Assembly: GCF_001956915.1 (NCBI RefSeq)
Contig: NZ_MLJO01000016.1
Location: 62,001 to 126,000 of the forward strand
Length of the DNA stretch: 64,000 bases
Source: Intrasporangium flavum
GTDB lineage: Bacteria; Actinomycetota; Actinomycetes; Actinomycetales; Dermatophilaceae
Reading direction: 5' to 3'
The position numbers were made by a program, and so were the translations under genes. Each line of letters starts with the position of its first letter. The first letter of the stretch is position 1. This document shows positions 1 to 8,317 of the stretch, piece by piece. Below the pieces are notes generated by a model. It was not told where the DNA came from and ran no database searches. It was given only the letters and a program-made list of their open reading frames with translations.

Positions 1-410
1 CGCTGGGTCAGCCGGTAGGGCGCCGTGGGCGGCGTCGCCGCGGTGACCGTCATCGTCGGGTAGGCGCAGACGACGAGCGAGGCCGGGTCGCGCTCGGGCA
101 GCAGTCGGGCGTTGCCGTCGAGGCCCTGGGGCTTCTGCGGCACGGTGAGGCCGTCCGCCGAGGCGAGGCTCCTCGGGCACGAGAGGGCGCCGTCGGCGTC
201 GACGGGCTGGTCCGTCACGGGCCGGTTCGGGCCCGCCGTCGCCTCCGGTGGCGTCGTGGCGCCCGTGCCGGTCGACGGGGTCGAGCCGCACGCGGCCAGG
301 GCCGAGCCGGCCGCGAGGACCGCGCCGGCGAGGAGGGCGCGTCCGAGCGGACGCGCGACCCGGGTCCGGGCGGCGTCGGCGAGGGTGCTGCGGGACGGGC
401 GGGTCGGCAT
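1..410 (-). CDS. Secreted lipoprotein, 3' end outside the window
   Basis: The first 136 codons of a gene that runs off the left edge. The N-terminus has basic residues, a hydrophobic stretch at about residues 22-40 and a lipobox SALAAC, so lipidation would occur at Cys41. A Ser/Thr/Pro/Gly-rich linker follows, as is usual for actinobacterial lipoproteins. The ATG at 410 is preceded by GGAGGAG at good spacing, which fixes the start. The visible mature part has two Cys residues but no domain I recognise. It probably sits on the outer face of the membrane; function unknown. Confidence 0.72.
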   Translation of the reverse strand, partial: MPTRPSRSTLADAARTRVARPLGRALLAGAVLAAGSALAACGSTPSTGTGATTPPEATAGPNRPVTDQPVDADGALSCPRSLASADGLTVPQKPQGLDGNARLLPERDPASLVVCAYPTMTVTAATPPTAPYRLTQ

Positions 411-495
411 CGGGAGCTCCTCCATCGGGTGGACCTTCACCCGTGGTGACACGCCGCGGAGCCGAACCGTTGCACGCAGCAGGCGCGTCGGGCGC

Positions 496-1119
496 TCAGG
501 CGCTCGGCGGGGCCGGCGGGTCGGTGCGCGGGGCGTCGTCCGGCGTCGTGCCCGCGGAGGTGGTGGGCGATGCGGCGGGAGCCGGGGCGTGCGTCGGGGC
601 GGGTGCCGTGCGGGTCACGCCGACGATGCCGGCCTCGGTGAGGATCGCCCGGCCCTGCTGGGCGAACTTGTGCTCGCAGAACACCTCGTACTTCGTGGCG
701 ACGACCTGGCTCACCGAGGAGAAGTCGCGCGCGCCACGGGTGAACGAGTAGCCGACGAGCGACCAGATGAGGCCGAACGCGGCGCCGTAGGCGACCGTGA
801 GCAGCAGGAGGTTGAGGGGGTTGGACGTCTGGGTGAAGAGCATGAGGATGAGGCCGACGAAGAGGCCGAGCCAGATGCCCGACAGGAGGCCACCGAGGGC
901 GACCCGGCCCCACGTGAGGCGGGCCGTGACACGCTCGAGCTGCTTGAGCTCGGTGCCGACGATGAGGCAGTTCTCGACCGGGAACGCCTTGTCGGACAAG
1001 GTGTCCACGGCCCTCTGGGCGTCCTCGTACTTCTCGAAGACGCCGAGCGACATGGGGTAGTCGAGGGAGAGCGTCGCGAATCCCGGTCGTCCCCCCGGAC
1101 CTTTCGGTTGCAGGCTCAT
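496..1119 (-). CDS. General stress protein 17M-like membrane protein
   Basis: 207 residues. Residues about 22-65 (SLGVFEKYEDAQRAVDTL and following) look like the YflT/general-stress-17M fold found in many actinobacterial membrane proteins. Two hydrophobic segments follow, at about 74-95 and 101-126, and then a soluble stretch with TKYEVFCEHKFAQQGRAIL. The C-terminal 40 residues are a low-complexity Ala/Pro/Thr tail. GAGG lies about 8 bases before the ATG. Family members are annotated mostly by similarity and their biochemical role is not established. It lies just downstream of the acyl-CoA dehydrogenase gene on the same strand, about 55 bases away, so co-transcription is possible. Confidence 0.75.
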   Translation of the reverse strand: MSLQPKGPGGRPGFATLSLDYPMSLGVFEKYEDAQRAVDTLSDKAFPVENCLIVGTELKQLERVTARLTWGRVALGGLLSGIWLGLFVGLILMLFTQTSNPLNLLLLTVAYGAAFGLIWSLVGYSFTRGARDFSSVSQVVATKYEVFCEHKFAQQGRAILTEAGIVGVTRTAPAPTHAPAPAASPTTSAGTTPDDAPRTDPPAPPSA

Positions 1120-1173
1120 GTCACCATCCTCGCATCCCGGGCGTGGCGCTCAGGTCACCCCGAGGTCACGACC

Positions 1174-2373
1174 TCAGGCCTTGAGCTTGTACTCCTCGAC
1201 GAGGCGGCGCCCGATGATCATCCGCTGGATGTCGGCGGTGCCCTCGCCGATGAGCAGCATCGGCGCCTCGCGGTAGAGCCGCTCGATCTCGTACTCCTTG
1301 GAGTAGCCGTAGCCGCCGTGGATCCGGAAGGAGTCCTCGACGACCTGGGCGCAGTTCTCCGACGCGAGGTACTTGGCCATGCCGGCCTCGAGGTCGTTGC
1401 GCTGGCCGGAGTCCTTGGTGCGAGCCGCCTTGACCATCATCTCGTGGGCGGCCTCGACCTTGACGGCCATGTCGGCGAGGCGGAAGAGCACCGCCTGGTG
1501 GTCGACGATCTTCTTGCCGAAGGTCTCTCGCTGCTGGGCGTAGGAGACGCCGAGCTCGAAGGCCCGACGCGCGACGCCGCAGCCGCGGGCGGCGACGTTG
1601 ACGCGGCCCACCTCGACCCCGTCCATCATCTGGTAGAAGCCCTTGCCGGGCTCGCCGCCGAGGATCTGGGCGTCGGTCGTGCGGTGGCCGTCGAGGATCA
1701 GCTCGGTGGTGTCGACGCCCTTGTAGCCCATCTTCTCGATCTTGCCGGGCACCGTGATGCCCTGGGCCGTCTCGCCGAAGCCGGGCTCCTTCTCGACGAG
1801 GAAGGTCGTCATGTTCCTGTAGACCGAGTCGGCGCCGGTGTCGGTCTTGACGAGGACGGCCACGAGGTTGGCCGACCCGCCATTGGTGAGCCACATCTTC
1901 TGGCCGTTGATCGTCCAGTCGCCGTCGTCGCCCTTGACAGCCTTCGTCTTGATCGCGGACACGTCGCTGCCGCAGCCGGGCTCGCTCATCGAGAACGCCC
2001 CGCGGATCTCGCCGGTCGCCATCTTGGGCAGGTAGCGCTGCTTCTGCTCGTCGGTGCCGTGCTGCAGCAGCATGTAGGCGACGATGAAGTGGGTGTTGAT
2101 GATCCCGCTGACGCTCATCCAGCCGCGGGCGATCTCCTCGACGCACAGCGCGTAGGTGAGCAGCGACTCGCCGAGGCCGCCGTACTCCTCCGGGATCATC
2201 AGCCCGAAGATCCCCATCTCCTTCATGCCCTCGACGATCTCGGTGGGGTACTCGTCGCGGTGCTCGAGCTCGGTCGCGACCGGGATGATCTGCTCGTCGA
2301 CGAACTCACGCACGAGCTTGACCAGCTCGGTCTGCTCCTCGGTGAGGCCGTCGGTCTGCTGGAGTCGGGACAT
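1174..2373 (-). CDS. Acyl-CoA dehydrogenase
   Basis: 399 residues, the usual length for the family. These FAD flavoproteins oxidise an acyl-CoA to the trans-2-enoyl-CoA and pass electrons to ETF. Visible family features are the N-terminal helical part (YPTEIVEGMKEMGIFGLMIP and EEYGGLG), the substrate/FAD segment with FSMSEPGCGSD, WTINGQKMWLTNG, and the C-terminal signature GEGTADIQRMIIGR, in which Glu377 is at the position of the catalytic base of short/medium-chain enzymes. The chain substrate cannot be told from sequence alone; it could serve fatty-acid or branched-chain amino-acid breakdown. A perfect palindrome at 2461-2476 lies upstream and may be an operator. Confidence 0.93.
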   Translation of the reverse strand: MSRLQQTDGLTEEQTELVKLVREFVDEQIIPVATELEHRDEYPTEIVEGMKEMGIFGLMIPEEYGGLGESLLTYALCVEEIARGWMSVSGIINTHFIVAYMLLQHGTDEQKQRYLPKMATGEIRGAFSMSEPGCGSDVSAIKTKAVKGDDGDWTINGQKMWLTNGGSANLVAVLVKTDTGADSVYRNMTTFLVEKEPGFGETAQGITVPGKIEKMGYKGVDTTELILDGHRTTDAQILGGEPGKGFYQMMDGVEVGRVNVAARGCGVARRAFELGVSYAQQRETFGKKIVDHQAVLFRLADMAVKVEAAHEMMVKAARTKDSGQRNDLEAGMAKYLASENCAQVVEDSFRIHGGYGYSKEYEIERLYREAPMLLIGEGTADIQRMIIGRRLVEEYKLKA

Positions 2374-2460
2374 GCTCGGATCGCCACCTTGCGTCTGGGC
2401 TGCATCGGGCCGGGGTCGGCTGCGACCGAGTATGCCGCCGCCGTGCGCACCCCGGCAGCG

Positions 2461-2476
2461 CCCTCACGTGTGAGGG
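2461..2476. promoter_or_regulatory. Palindrome upstream of the acyl-CoA dehydrogenase
   Basis: CCCTCAC-GT-GTGAGGG: two perfect 7-base arms around a 2-base centre. It lies about 90 bases upstream of the acyl-CoA dehydrogenase ATG and just beyond the metacaspase stop. A possible minus-strand -10 (CATACT) is at 2429-2434. The position suits a repressor or activator site, for example of a TetR/FadR-type regulator, but no regulator gene is adjacent. Confidence 0.4.
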
Positions 2477-2495
2477 TGCCCACCTGTGGCGTCGG

Positions 2496-3371
2496 TCACC
2501 AGGGCTGGCCGAATCCCACCTTCTTGCAGGCCACCGGGCCCTCGAGCGTCGAACGCTGGCTGAAGTCGCCGCCCTTGAGGCCGGAGGTCACCGTGCGGAG
2601 CAGCTCGGTGCGCGTGGCGGCCGGGTTGCCCTTGAGCGCCTGGAGGAACAGATAGGTGAAGGCGCCGTTCGAGCGGCCGTCGAAGGTGGCGTCGGCGGCG
2701 GTCTGGTCGGGCTTGCAGGCCGCGAAGAGCACCGGCTTGGCCCCGGCGCGATGCCCCTTGGTCAGCTCGACGAGGGCCTTGCGGTCGACGGTGCGGGGCG
2801 GTGCGAGGGCTCGGATCGAACGGACCTGGTCGAGGCCGGCCGGCGTGGGGGGCGGCAGGAACCGGGGCGTCCGGCCGAGGACCGCCGCCTGCATGACCTC
2901 CTCGAGGTCGCGCAGGCCGGTGCCGCTGTGACAGGTGTCGAGGAGCACCTCGAGCAGGACGCCGCTCGGCACCGACGCGAAGAGGTCGTGCAGCTCGTCG
3001 TCGACGATGACGGTGTCGCGGTCCCACTGGTTGCCGCTCTGGCGGATGTCGTGGCACGCGAACGCCTCGTCGAGGCCGTCGGGCTCGACGTCGCCACCCG
3101 GCTCGTTGGGCACCTGGGTGCCGTGGCTGGAGAAGGTGAAGACGAGATGGTCGCCCGCCTTGGCCTTGCCGACGAGGTCGGTGAGCGCACCCATGACGTC
3201 CTTCTTCGTGGCGTCGGCGTCGGTGAGGACCGTCGTGTTGCGCTTGGTGAACCCGAACGCGCGCAGTCCGGCCGCGACGTCGTTGGCGTCGTTGACGCAG
3301 CCGTTGAGCCAGCTCGTGCGCGGGAGCGACGCGAACTCGTTGATGCCGACGCAGAGGGCCTTGCGTGCCAT
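2496..3371 (-). CDS. Metacaspase-like (C14) cysteine peptidase
   Basis: 291 residues. This is a caspase-fold peptidase of the type I metacaspase kind. The fold begins at once with KALCVGINEF and the NGCVNDANDV segment. The catalytic His is in FTFSSHGTQVP (His83) and the catalytic Cys in LLDTCHSGTG (Cys147), and the acidic segment DVEPDGLDEAFACHD between them matches the family pattern that forms the Arg/Lys specificity pocket. No signal peptide or membrane segment is present, so it should act in the cytoplasm. It starts with ATG after GAAGGAA. It is transcribed in the same direction as, and 106 bases downstream of, the CHAT-hydrolase gene, so the two likely form a two-protease unit. The target is unknown. 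Confidence 0.88.
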   Translation of the reverse strand: MARKALCVGINEFASLPRTSWLNGCVNDANDVAAGLRAFGFTKRNTTVLTDADATKKDVMGALTDLVGKAKAGDHLVFTFSSHGTQVPNEPGGDVEPDGLDEAFACHDIRQSGNQWDRDTVIVDDELHDLFASVPSGVLLEVLLDTCHSGTGLRDLEEVMQAAVLGRTPRFLPPPTPAGLDQVRSIRALAPPRTVDRKALVELTKGHRAGAKPVLFAACKPDQTAADATFDGRSNGAFTYLFLQALKGNPAATRTELLRTVTSGLKGGDFSQRSTLEGPVACKKVGFGQPW

Positions 3372-3477
3372 GGCCGTTCCTTCCTTCTCGAGGGGGTGCT
3401 GACCGCGCGGGACGTGCGCGGGTGGTGGGGCGACGGGTGGTGCTGGTCGTGGGCTGACGGGTGGGCGGGGTTGTGGC

Positions 3478-6400
3478 TCAAGCGGTCTCGAGGACGGCGT
3501 CGGGGCGGGCGTACACGACGTAGGCCAGCCACGTGGGGTCGCCCGCGTCGCGCGCCGCGGTCCGCGCGGCGGCGGTGGCCCGCGACATCGGTGTGCCGCG
3601 GAGCAGCTCGTCGTAGAGCGTCTCGACGAAGACGCGGGCCGGCTCCTCGTGCACCGACCACAGGCACGACACGAAGGCCGACGCCCCGGCGTCGAGGAAG
3701 GCCTTGGCGAAGCCGCCGACGGTCGTGAAGAGCTCGCCGCCGCGGCCGGTCTGGCAGGCGTTGAGCACGACGACCGGCCCCGGACGCCCCGCGGCCGCCC
3801 ATGCGACGTTCTGCGACACGTCGGTGGAGGTGAGGAACTGCTGGAGCACCTCCTGGCCCCGGCGGCGACCCGCGAGCAGCACCTTCGCGTCGGCGATGTC
3901 GGTGGCGTCGGCGGCGCCGTGACCCGAGAAGTGCAGCAGGTCGAAGGAGCCGCCCCGCAGGACGCGCTCGACGCCGTCGGGGGTGGCCGTGACCGGCCGG
4001 GCCCCGAACCGGTCGTGCAGGTAGGCAGCCTCGAGCAGGCCGACGTCGTTCTTGAACATCGGGTCGGCGTACTCCGGGCAGATGGTGCGCGCCCTGCCGG
4101 GCCGGACCCGGATCCGTTGCGGCGGAAAGCTGCCGAGCTGCCAGCGCACGAGGCCGCCCTGGGCCAGGAAGCGCGGCTCGACCCCGCGCTTGCCGCGCGG
4201 TGGCTTGAGGTGGAACAGCTCCCACGGCACGTACGGCTCGTCGGTGTAGACGATGAGGTCGGCGACCCGGTCGCGGTTGGCCCAGAGGTAGGCGCGCATG
4301 TCCTCGGGGAAGAACTGCTCGAACAGGAGCGAGCCCGTGTTCTGCAGCTGCTTGAGCCGCCGCGAGTCGCTGAGGTCAGGGTCGCGGATGACGTGCTCGA
4401 CCTCGGCGATGCGCTCGCGCACGAAGTCGTCGCGCCCGACGATCGGCTCGGACTCGAAGAGCCGCGGCGCCTCCCCCGGCACGAGGCGCACGGCGTAGGA
4501 GTACACCCGGTCCCCGTTCGTCCGACGGCACTCGACGATGTCGAGGCAGGCCAGCCCGTCGAGCTCGGGCGCGTCGACGCCGGGGTGCACCGTCGCGCTG
4601 ACCGGTGGCGGCGCGACGAGGGCGGCGACGCCCGCCGTGGCCTCGAGCGTCACGGCCGCCACCGGCACCCAGCCCTGCCGCAGCACGACGGCGACCGCCA
4701 CCGGGCCGTCCGCGAGGGGACGGGCGGAGAAGGTCAGCTCGCTGGCCCAGTCGCCGCTCGGGAGGCCGAAGACCTTGGGGTCACGCTCGAGCACCTCGAC
4801 GTTGTCCTTGGCGAGCACCTGCACCGACACCGGACGCTCGGCGACGACCTCGACCGTCTCGGTGACGCTCGCGGTTCCCTCGGTGGCGGTGAGCCGGCCG
4901 CGCGAGAGGCGCACCCGCACCGTGAAGGCCTGCCCCGGTGTCAGGGTCGAGGGCATCTCCGCCGCGAGCGCGGCGCGCGTCGTCGCGGCGCCCCCGACCG
5001 CCTTCGTGGCCTTCTTACCCGCCTTCGTCGCGGCCTTCTTTCCCGCCTTCGTCGCGGCCTTCGCCGCCGCCTTCTTCGCGGCGGCCGTCCCCGTCGCCGG
5101 GTGGGTCGCCGGCGTCGGCGCGGGTGGCGGTGGGGCCGTCGGCGGCTCGGCCCGGTGGTGGGCCGCCGCGGGCGGCTCGGACGGCGGAGGCGCTGAAGGC
5201 GGTGGAGGCGGGGCAGGAGGTGGGGGCGGTGCGGGGGCGAGGTCGCGCACCCCGCCGCCGTCGGGCTCCGTGCCCACGTCGGGAGGTTCGGCACCTGCGT
5301 CCGGCGGCATCGCCTCGGCTCCACCGGTCATCCAGTCCGGCAGGGCCGCATCGTCACCGCCGCCCGCGCCGAGGCCGAGCGGCAGCCACTGCGACAGCGC
5401 CCCGATCACCTCGAGCGAGGCGAAGTAGTCGACGTGCGTGACGGTCCCGTTGCGGCCCAGGGCGAGCGTGTCGCGCACGAAGCCACCGCTCGGCGGCCCG
5501 ATCGCCGACATCGAGGCCACGTCGACGACGAGGTCGTTCGGGCCGTGGAAGAGGCCGTCGACGAAACCCTCGGCGAGCCGGGTGGCGAGCTCCTTCGGCA
5601 GCCGGGAGGGGGCGTTGTGACCGTCGAGGGTCGCGTGGAAGTCGCTGGTCACGACGTACCAGCTCGTGCCCGGGCCCGGCTGGCCCGGCTGGCCCGGCTG
5701 GTCGGCGTTGAGCTCGGTGACGAAGGGGCCGCCCGGCACCATCGCCGCCAGACCGGGTACGGCCGCGTGCTGGCCGTCGGAGGTCGCCGCCGCCGCGAGC
5801 ACCTTGACGAGGCTCCCCACCGCCCGCACGACGCCACCGACGACCGCGGCGAAGGGCGCCGCTCCCGGGACGAGGCCGAGCCCGCTGGCGGCGAGCGTGA
5901 CGAGGTTCGTGTAGAGGTCGACGAGGTCGTGCCAGCGCGAGGGGTCGGCCAGGTGGGTGCCCCCGTGGGTCGAGGCGACGAACACCGCCGTGTCCACCGT
6001 TGCGCCCCAACCCGACTCGGGCAGCACCTCCTCGATGAACGACCGGGTCACCAGGCCGCCGCGGCTGTGCGTCACGACGTCGATGACGAGGTCGTCGCGC
6101 ACCCCGGGCACGCGCAGCCGCTCGAGGAGGTCGCGAGCGTTCTGCTCCGGGTCGAGGCTCAGGGTGCGGTGGTCGTAGCCGACGACGGCGTCGTAGGCCT
6201 CGACGAGGGTGCCCACGAAGCCACCGGCTCCGGGTGCGAGCGACAGGGCCCCGAACGCCCCTGCGGTCGAGGAGAACGTGCCGTGGACGAGCAACAGGAC
6301 GCGCGCGGGCCGGTCCGTCGGCAGCGGCACGTCGGCGAGCGTGTCCACGGGGTGCCAGGCCTCGAGCGGCTCACCGGTCACGTGGACGAGGCCGGTTCGC

Positions 6401-6969
6401 GTCGAGGCCTCGAGGTGGTCGACGACGTGCCCGAGCAGCGGTGCCGCGAAGCGCAGGACGATCGCCTCCGCCGCCCCGTGCACGAGGTCACCGATGAGAC
6501 CACGGGTGGCGGCCGGGGTCCCGGTGCCACGGGTGGCCCGGGCCGGGCGCGCCCCGCCCCGCTGGGGCCGGGCCGGACGTGTCGCTCCCACGTCGATGCG
6601 GAAGCTGACCGTCCGCGGCTCGTCGCCGAGCCCGCGGGTGCGTTCGGCGGGCACGTGCCAGGACCACACGCCGTCCCGCTCGACGAGCACGACGGCGTCC
6701 TCGTCGGGCGCGACGTCGACGTCGACCGCGACCGTCCCGCCGGGCGTCGCAGCAGGATCGTCCAGGTCGCGGGTCCTTCTCGGGGACAATGCGATCCGCT
6801 GGACGACGTCGAACTCGCCGTCCTGCAGCGCGGCGACGAGACCCTCCTTGCGGGCCGCGTCGGACGACGGCGGGGGCAGGTCACGGGTGCGGCCGGGCAC
6901 GGGGACGGCGTGGTAACCCCGTGGCGTGCGGACGCGCACCGCTCCCCCACCGAAGGACGCGGACGGCAT
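3478..6969 (-). CDS. Alpha/beta-hydrolase-CHAT protease fusion protein
   Basis: 1163 residues from the ATG at 6969. That start is chosen because GGAGGTGAG lies upstream at good spacing; the longer in-frame start at 7062 has no such support. Residues 1-200 are unassigned. Residues about 220-480 form an alpha/beta hydrolase: VLLLVHGTFSST at about 224-235 and the nucleophile elbow VVTHSRGG with Ser302. A Pro-rich linker (about 575-625) and a Lys/Ala-rich run (about 630-660) follow. The last about 300 residues are a CHAT caspase-like domain, with HFSGHG (His1017) and LNACQT (Cys1072) as the catalytic dyad. No membrane segment was seen. With the downstream metacaspase it resembles modules where a CHAT protease activates a second effector; that role is inference. 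Confidence 0.86.
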   Translation of the reverse strand: MPSASFGGGAVRVRTPRGYHAVPVPGRTRDLPPPSSDAARKEGLVAALQDGEFDVVQRIALSPRRTRDLDDPAATPGGTVAVDVDVAPDEDAVVLVERDGVWSWHVPAERTRGLGDEPRTVSFRIDVGATRPARPQRGGARPARATRGTGTPAATRGLIGDLVHGAAEAIVLRFAAPLLGHVVDHLEASTRTGLVHVTGEPLEAWHPVDTLADVPLPTDRPARVLLLVHGTFSSTAGAFGALSLAPGAGGFVGTLVEAYDAVVGYDHRTLSLDPEQNARDLLERLRVPGVRDDLVIDVVTHSRGGLVTRSFIEEVLPESGWGATVDTAVFVASTHGGTHLADPSRWHDLVDLYTNLVTLAASGLGLVPGAAPFAAVVGGVVRAVGSLVKVLAAAATSDGQHAAVPGLAAMVPGGPFVTELNADQPGQPGQPGPGTSWYVVTSDFHATLDGHNAPSRLPKELATRLAEGFVDGLFHGPNDLVVDVASMSAIGPPSGGFVRDTLALGRNGTVTHVDYFASLEVIGALSQWLPLGLGAGGGDDAALPDWMTGGAEAMPPDAGAEPPDVGTEPDGGGVRDLAPAPPPPPAPPPPPSAPPPSEPPAAAHHRAEPPTAPPPPAPTPATHPATGTAAAKKAAAKAATKAGKKAATKAGKKATKAVGGAATTRAALAAEMPSTLTPGQAFTVRVRLSRGRLTATEGTASVTETVEVVAERPVSVQVLAKDNVEVLERDPKVFGLPSGDWASELTFSARPLADGPVAVAVVLRQGWVPVAAVTLEATAGVAALVAPPPVSATVHPGVDAPELDGLACLDIVECRRTNGDRVYSYAVRLVPGEAPRLFESEPIVGRDDFVRERIAEVEHVIRDPDLSDSRRLKQLQNTGSLLFEQFFPEDMRAYLWANRDRVADLIVYTDEPYVPWELFHLKPPRGKRGVEPRFLAQGGLVRWQLGSFPPQRIRVRPGRARTICPEYADPMFKNDVGLLEAAYLHDRFGARPVTATPDGVERVLRGGSFDLLHFSGHGAADATDIADAKVLLAGRRRGQEVLQQFLTSTDVSQNVAWAAAGRPGPVVVLNACQTGRGGELFTTVGGFAKAFLDAGASAFVSCLWSVHEEPARVFVETLYDELLRGTPMSRATAAARTAARDAGDPTWLAYVVYARPDAVLETA

Positions 6970-7003
6970 GGCTGGCTCACCTCCGAGACGGACCTGCTCC
7001 TTG

Positions 7004-7020
7004 CCACGGTAGAGCCGTGG
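7004..7020. promoter_or_regulatory. Inverted repeat in the CHAT / hydrolase divergent region
   Basis: CCACGG-TAGAG-CCGTGG, six-base arms and a five-base loop, about 35 bases upstream of the CHAT-hydrolase ATG. It may be an operator, or a small hairpin in that gene's 5' leader. The rest of the 188-base divergent region (6970-7157) must hold both promoters, but no convincing -35/-10 pair was found. Confidence 0.3.
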
Positions 7021-7157
7021 CGCTCCGGTTTGATACGGATCGCGCCAACTGGCCGGCGCCACCGGGGAGTGCTCCCCATTCCGTGGGTGGTCGGGCGGCC
7101 CTACGGTCGGGCCGCGGGCTCCACAGGGGGACCCCGCGTCGACGAAGGGACACCACG

Positions 7158-8099
7158 ATGGGTTCGACCACCACCGCGCACCGGGCTCCGGCGCCGCGGG
7201 CCGCGCGCCTCGTCACGGCGCTGCTGGCGGCACTGGCGCTGACGGCCGTCACCGTCATCGGTCACGACGCCCCGGCCCAGGCCGTCAGCGCGCTGACCAC
7301 CCGCCAGCTCCAGCAGGACCTCTGGGGCCTGCTCTACTACTCCGGGCCGATCGACGGCGTCGACGGCTCGGGCACGAAGGCCGCGGTGCGCGCCTTCCAG
7401 AAGGACAACTGCCTGGCCCAGGACGGGGTCGCCGGTCCGGTCACCCAGCCCAAGGTCATCGCCAAGGTCAAGGCCGTACAGGGCAAGGCCGGCGCGTCGG
7501 CGGACGGCGTCTACGGATCGGTGACGACGAGCAGGGTCCGGGCCTACCAGAAGGCCCACGGCATCCCCACGGGCGGGCAGGCCGGCCCCCTGACGATGAA
7601 GGCGATGGGCATCAAGCGCGTCCTGTCCTGCACCCCCACCCCGCCGCCCACCGGTGGCTCGAAGGTCGGCGGCTCGATCTCGCGCACGGAGGTGCTGGCC
7701 CGGGCGAAGTACTGGACCGACCGACGGGTCCCGTACAGCATGTACCGCTACACCGGTGACCCCCAGGGCCGTCAGTACCGCACGGACTGCTCGGGATTCG
7801 TCTCGATGGCCTGGCACCTGTCTTCGTCGCTGTCGACGGTGACCCTGCCCGACGTCTCGCACCGGATCACCAAGGGCGACCTGCGGCCCGGTGACGTGCT
7901 GCTCAAGGGTGGCCCCGGCTCGGCGGGCGCGTCCGGTCACGTCGTGCTCTTCCGCGGCTGGGCCAACTCGGCGCACACGTCGTACTACGCCAGCGAGGAG
8001 TCCGGCTCGCACGGCGCCATCGCGCGCACGATCCCCTACCCGTACTTCTCCGGCTACGGCACCTTCCTGCCCTACCGCTACGACCGGATCACCGGCTGA
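7158..8099 (+). CDS. Secreted NlpC/P60-like cell-wall hydrolase with PG-binding repeats
   Basis: 313 residues; the ATG at 7158 has AAGGGA seven bases upstream. A Sec signal peptide spans about residues 1-42 (LVTALLAALALTAV, then APAQA). Two PG-binding-1 type repeats follow, at about 46-95 and 96-150, recognisable from GVDGSGTKAAVRAFQK and GVYGSVTTSRVRAYQK. After a Pro/Thr/Gly linker comes a catalytic domain of NlpC/P60 or CHAP type: YRTDCSGFVSMAW carries the nucleophile Cys and ASGHVVLFRGW the His. These enzymes cut peptide cross-links in peptidoglycan. The gene stands alone and is divergent from the CHAT gene. Confidence 0.85.
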   Translation: MGSTTTAHRAPAPRAARLVTALLAALALTAVTVIGHDAPAQAVSALTTRQLQQDLWGLLYYSGPIDGVDGSGTKAAVRAFQKDNCLAQDGVAGPVTQPKVIAKVKAVQGKAGASADGVYGSVTTSRVRAYQKAHGIPTGGQAGPLTMKAMGIKRVLSCTPTPPPTGGSKVGGSISRTEVLARAKYWTDRRVPYSMYRYTGDPQGRQYRTDCSGFVSMAWHLSSSLSTVTLPDVSHRITKGDLRPGDVLLKGGPGSAGASGHVVLFRGWANSAHTSYYASEESGSHGAIARTIPYPYFSGYGTFLPYRYDRITG

Positions 8100-8206
8100 G
8101 GCCCGCCCCGCACCGGAAAACCGGTTGCACCACCGGGTGCCGTCGCGCCAGTCTCTACCCCAGCGCGACGGCACACGGCCGTCCACACGAACCCAAGGAG
8201 GGTGAC

Positions 8207-8317
8207 ATGTCCATCACGGCTCCGGGCACGCCTGCCCAGTTCACTTCTTCCTTGGAGTTCTCTTGTCTTTCAACGCATTCCACGAGGACGAATACGAGGT
8301 ATTCGACCCTCGGCTGA
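8207..8317 (+). CDS. Small ORF overlapping the RIO kinase start (possible leader peptide)
   Basis: 36 codons starting at the ATG at 8207, with the strongest Shine-Dalgarno of this area (AAGGAGGG, five bases before the ATG). It ends at TGA 8315-8317, inside the kinase gene and in another frame. The predicted peptide starts MSITAPGTPAQF and resembles nothing I know. The kinase that follows has only a TTG start at 8263, so ribosomes entering here could reinitiate or shift frame onto it. It could also be non-functional. Confidence 0.4.
   Translation: MSITAPGTPAQFTSSLEFSCLSTHSTRTNTRYSTLG

Noticed and set aside
112-2655. A long open frame of 847 codons on the plus strand
   Set aside because: It lies antisense to four genes with clear homology and is made of Arg/Gly/Leu/Val-rich sequence typical of GC-rich shadows.
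6970-7062. Longer start of the CHAT fusion at 7062
   Set aside because: GGAGGTGAG at the right distance supports ATG 6969; the extra 31 residues look non-homologous and would run through the promoter region.
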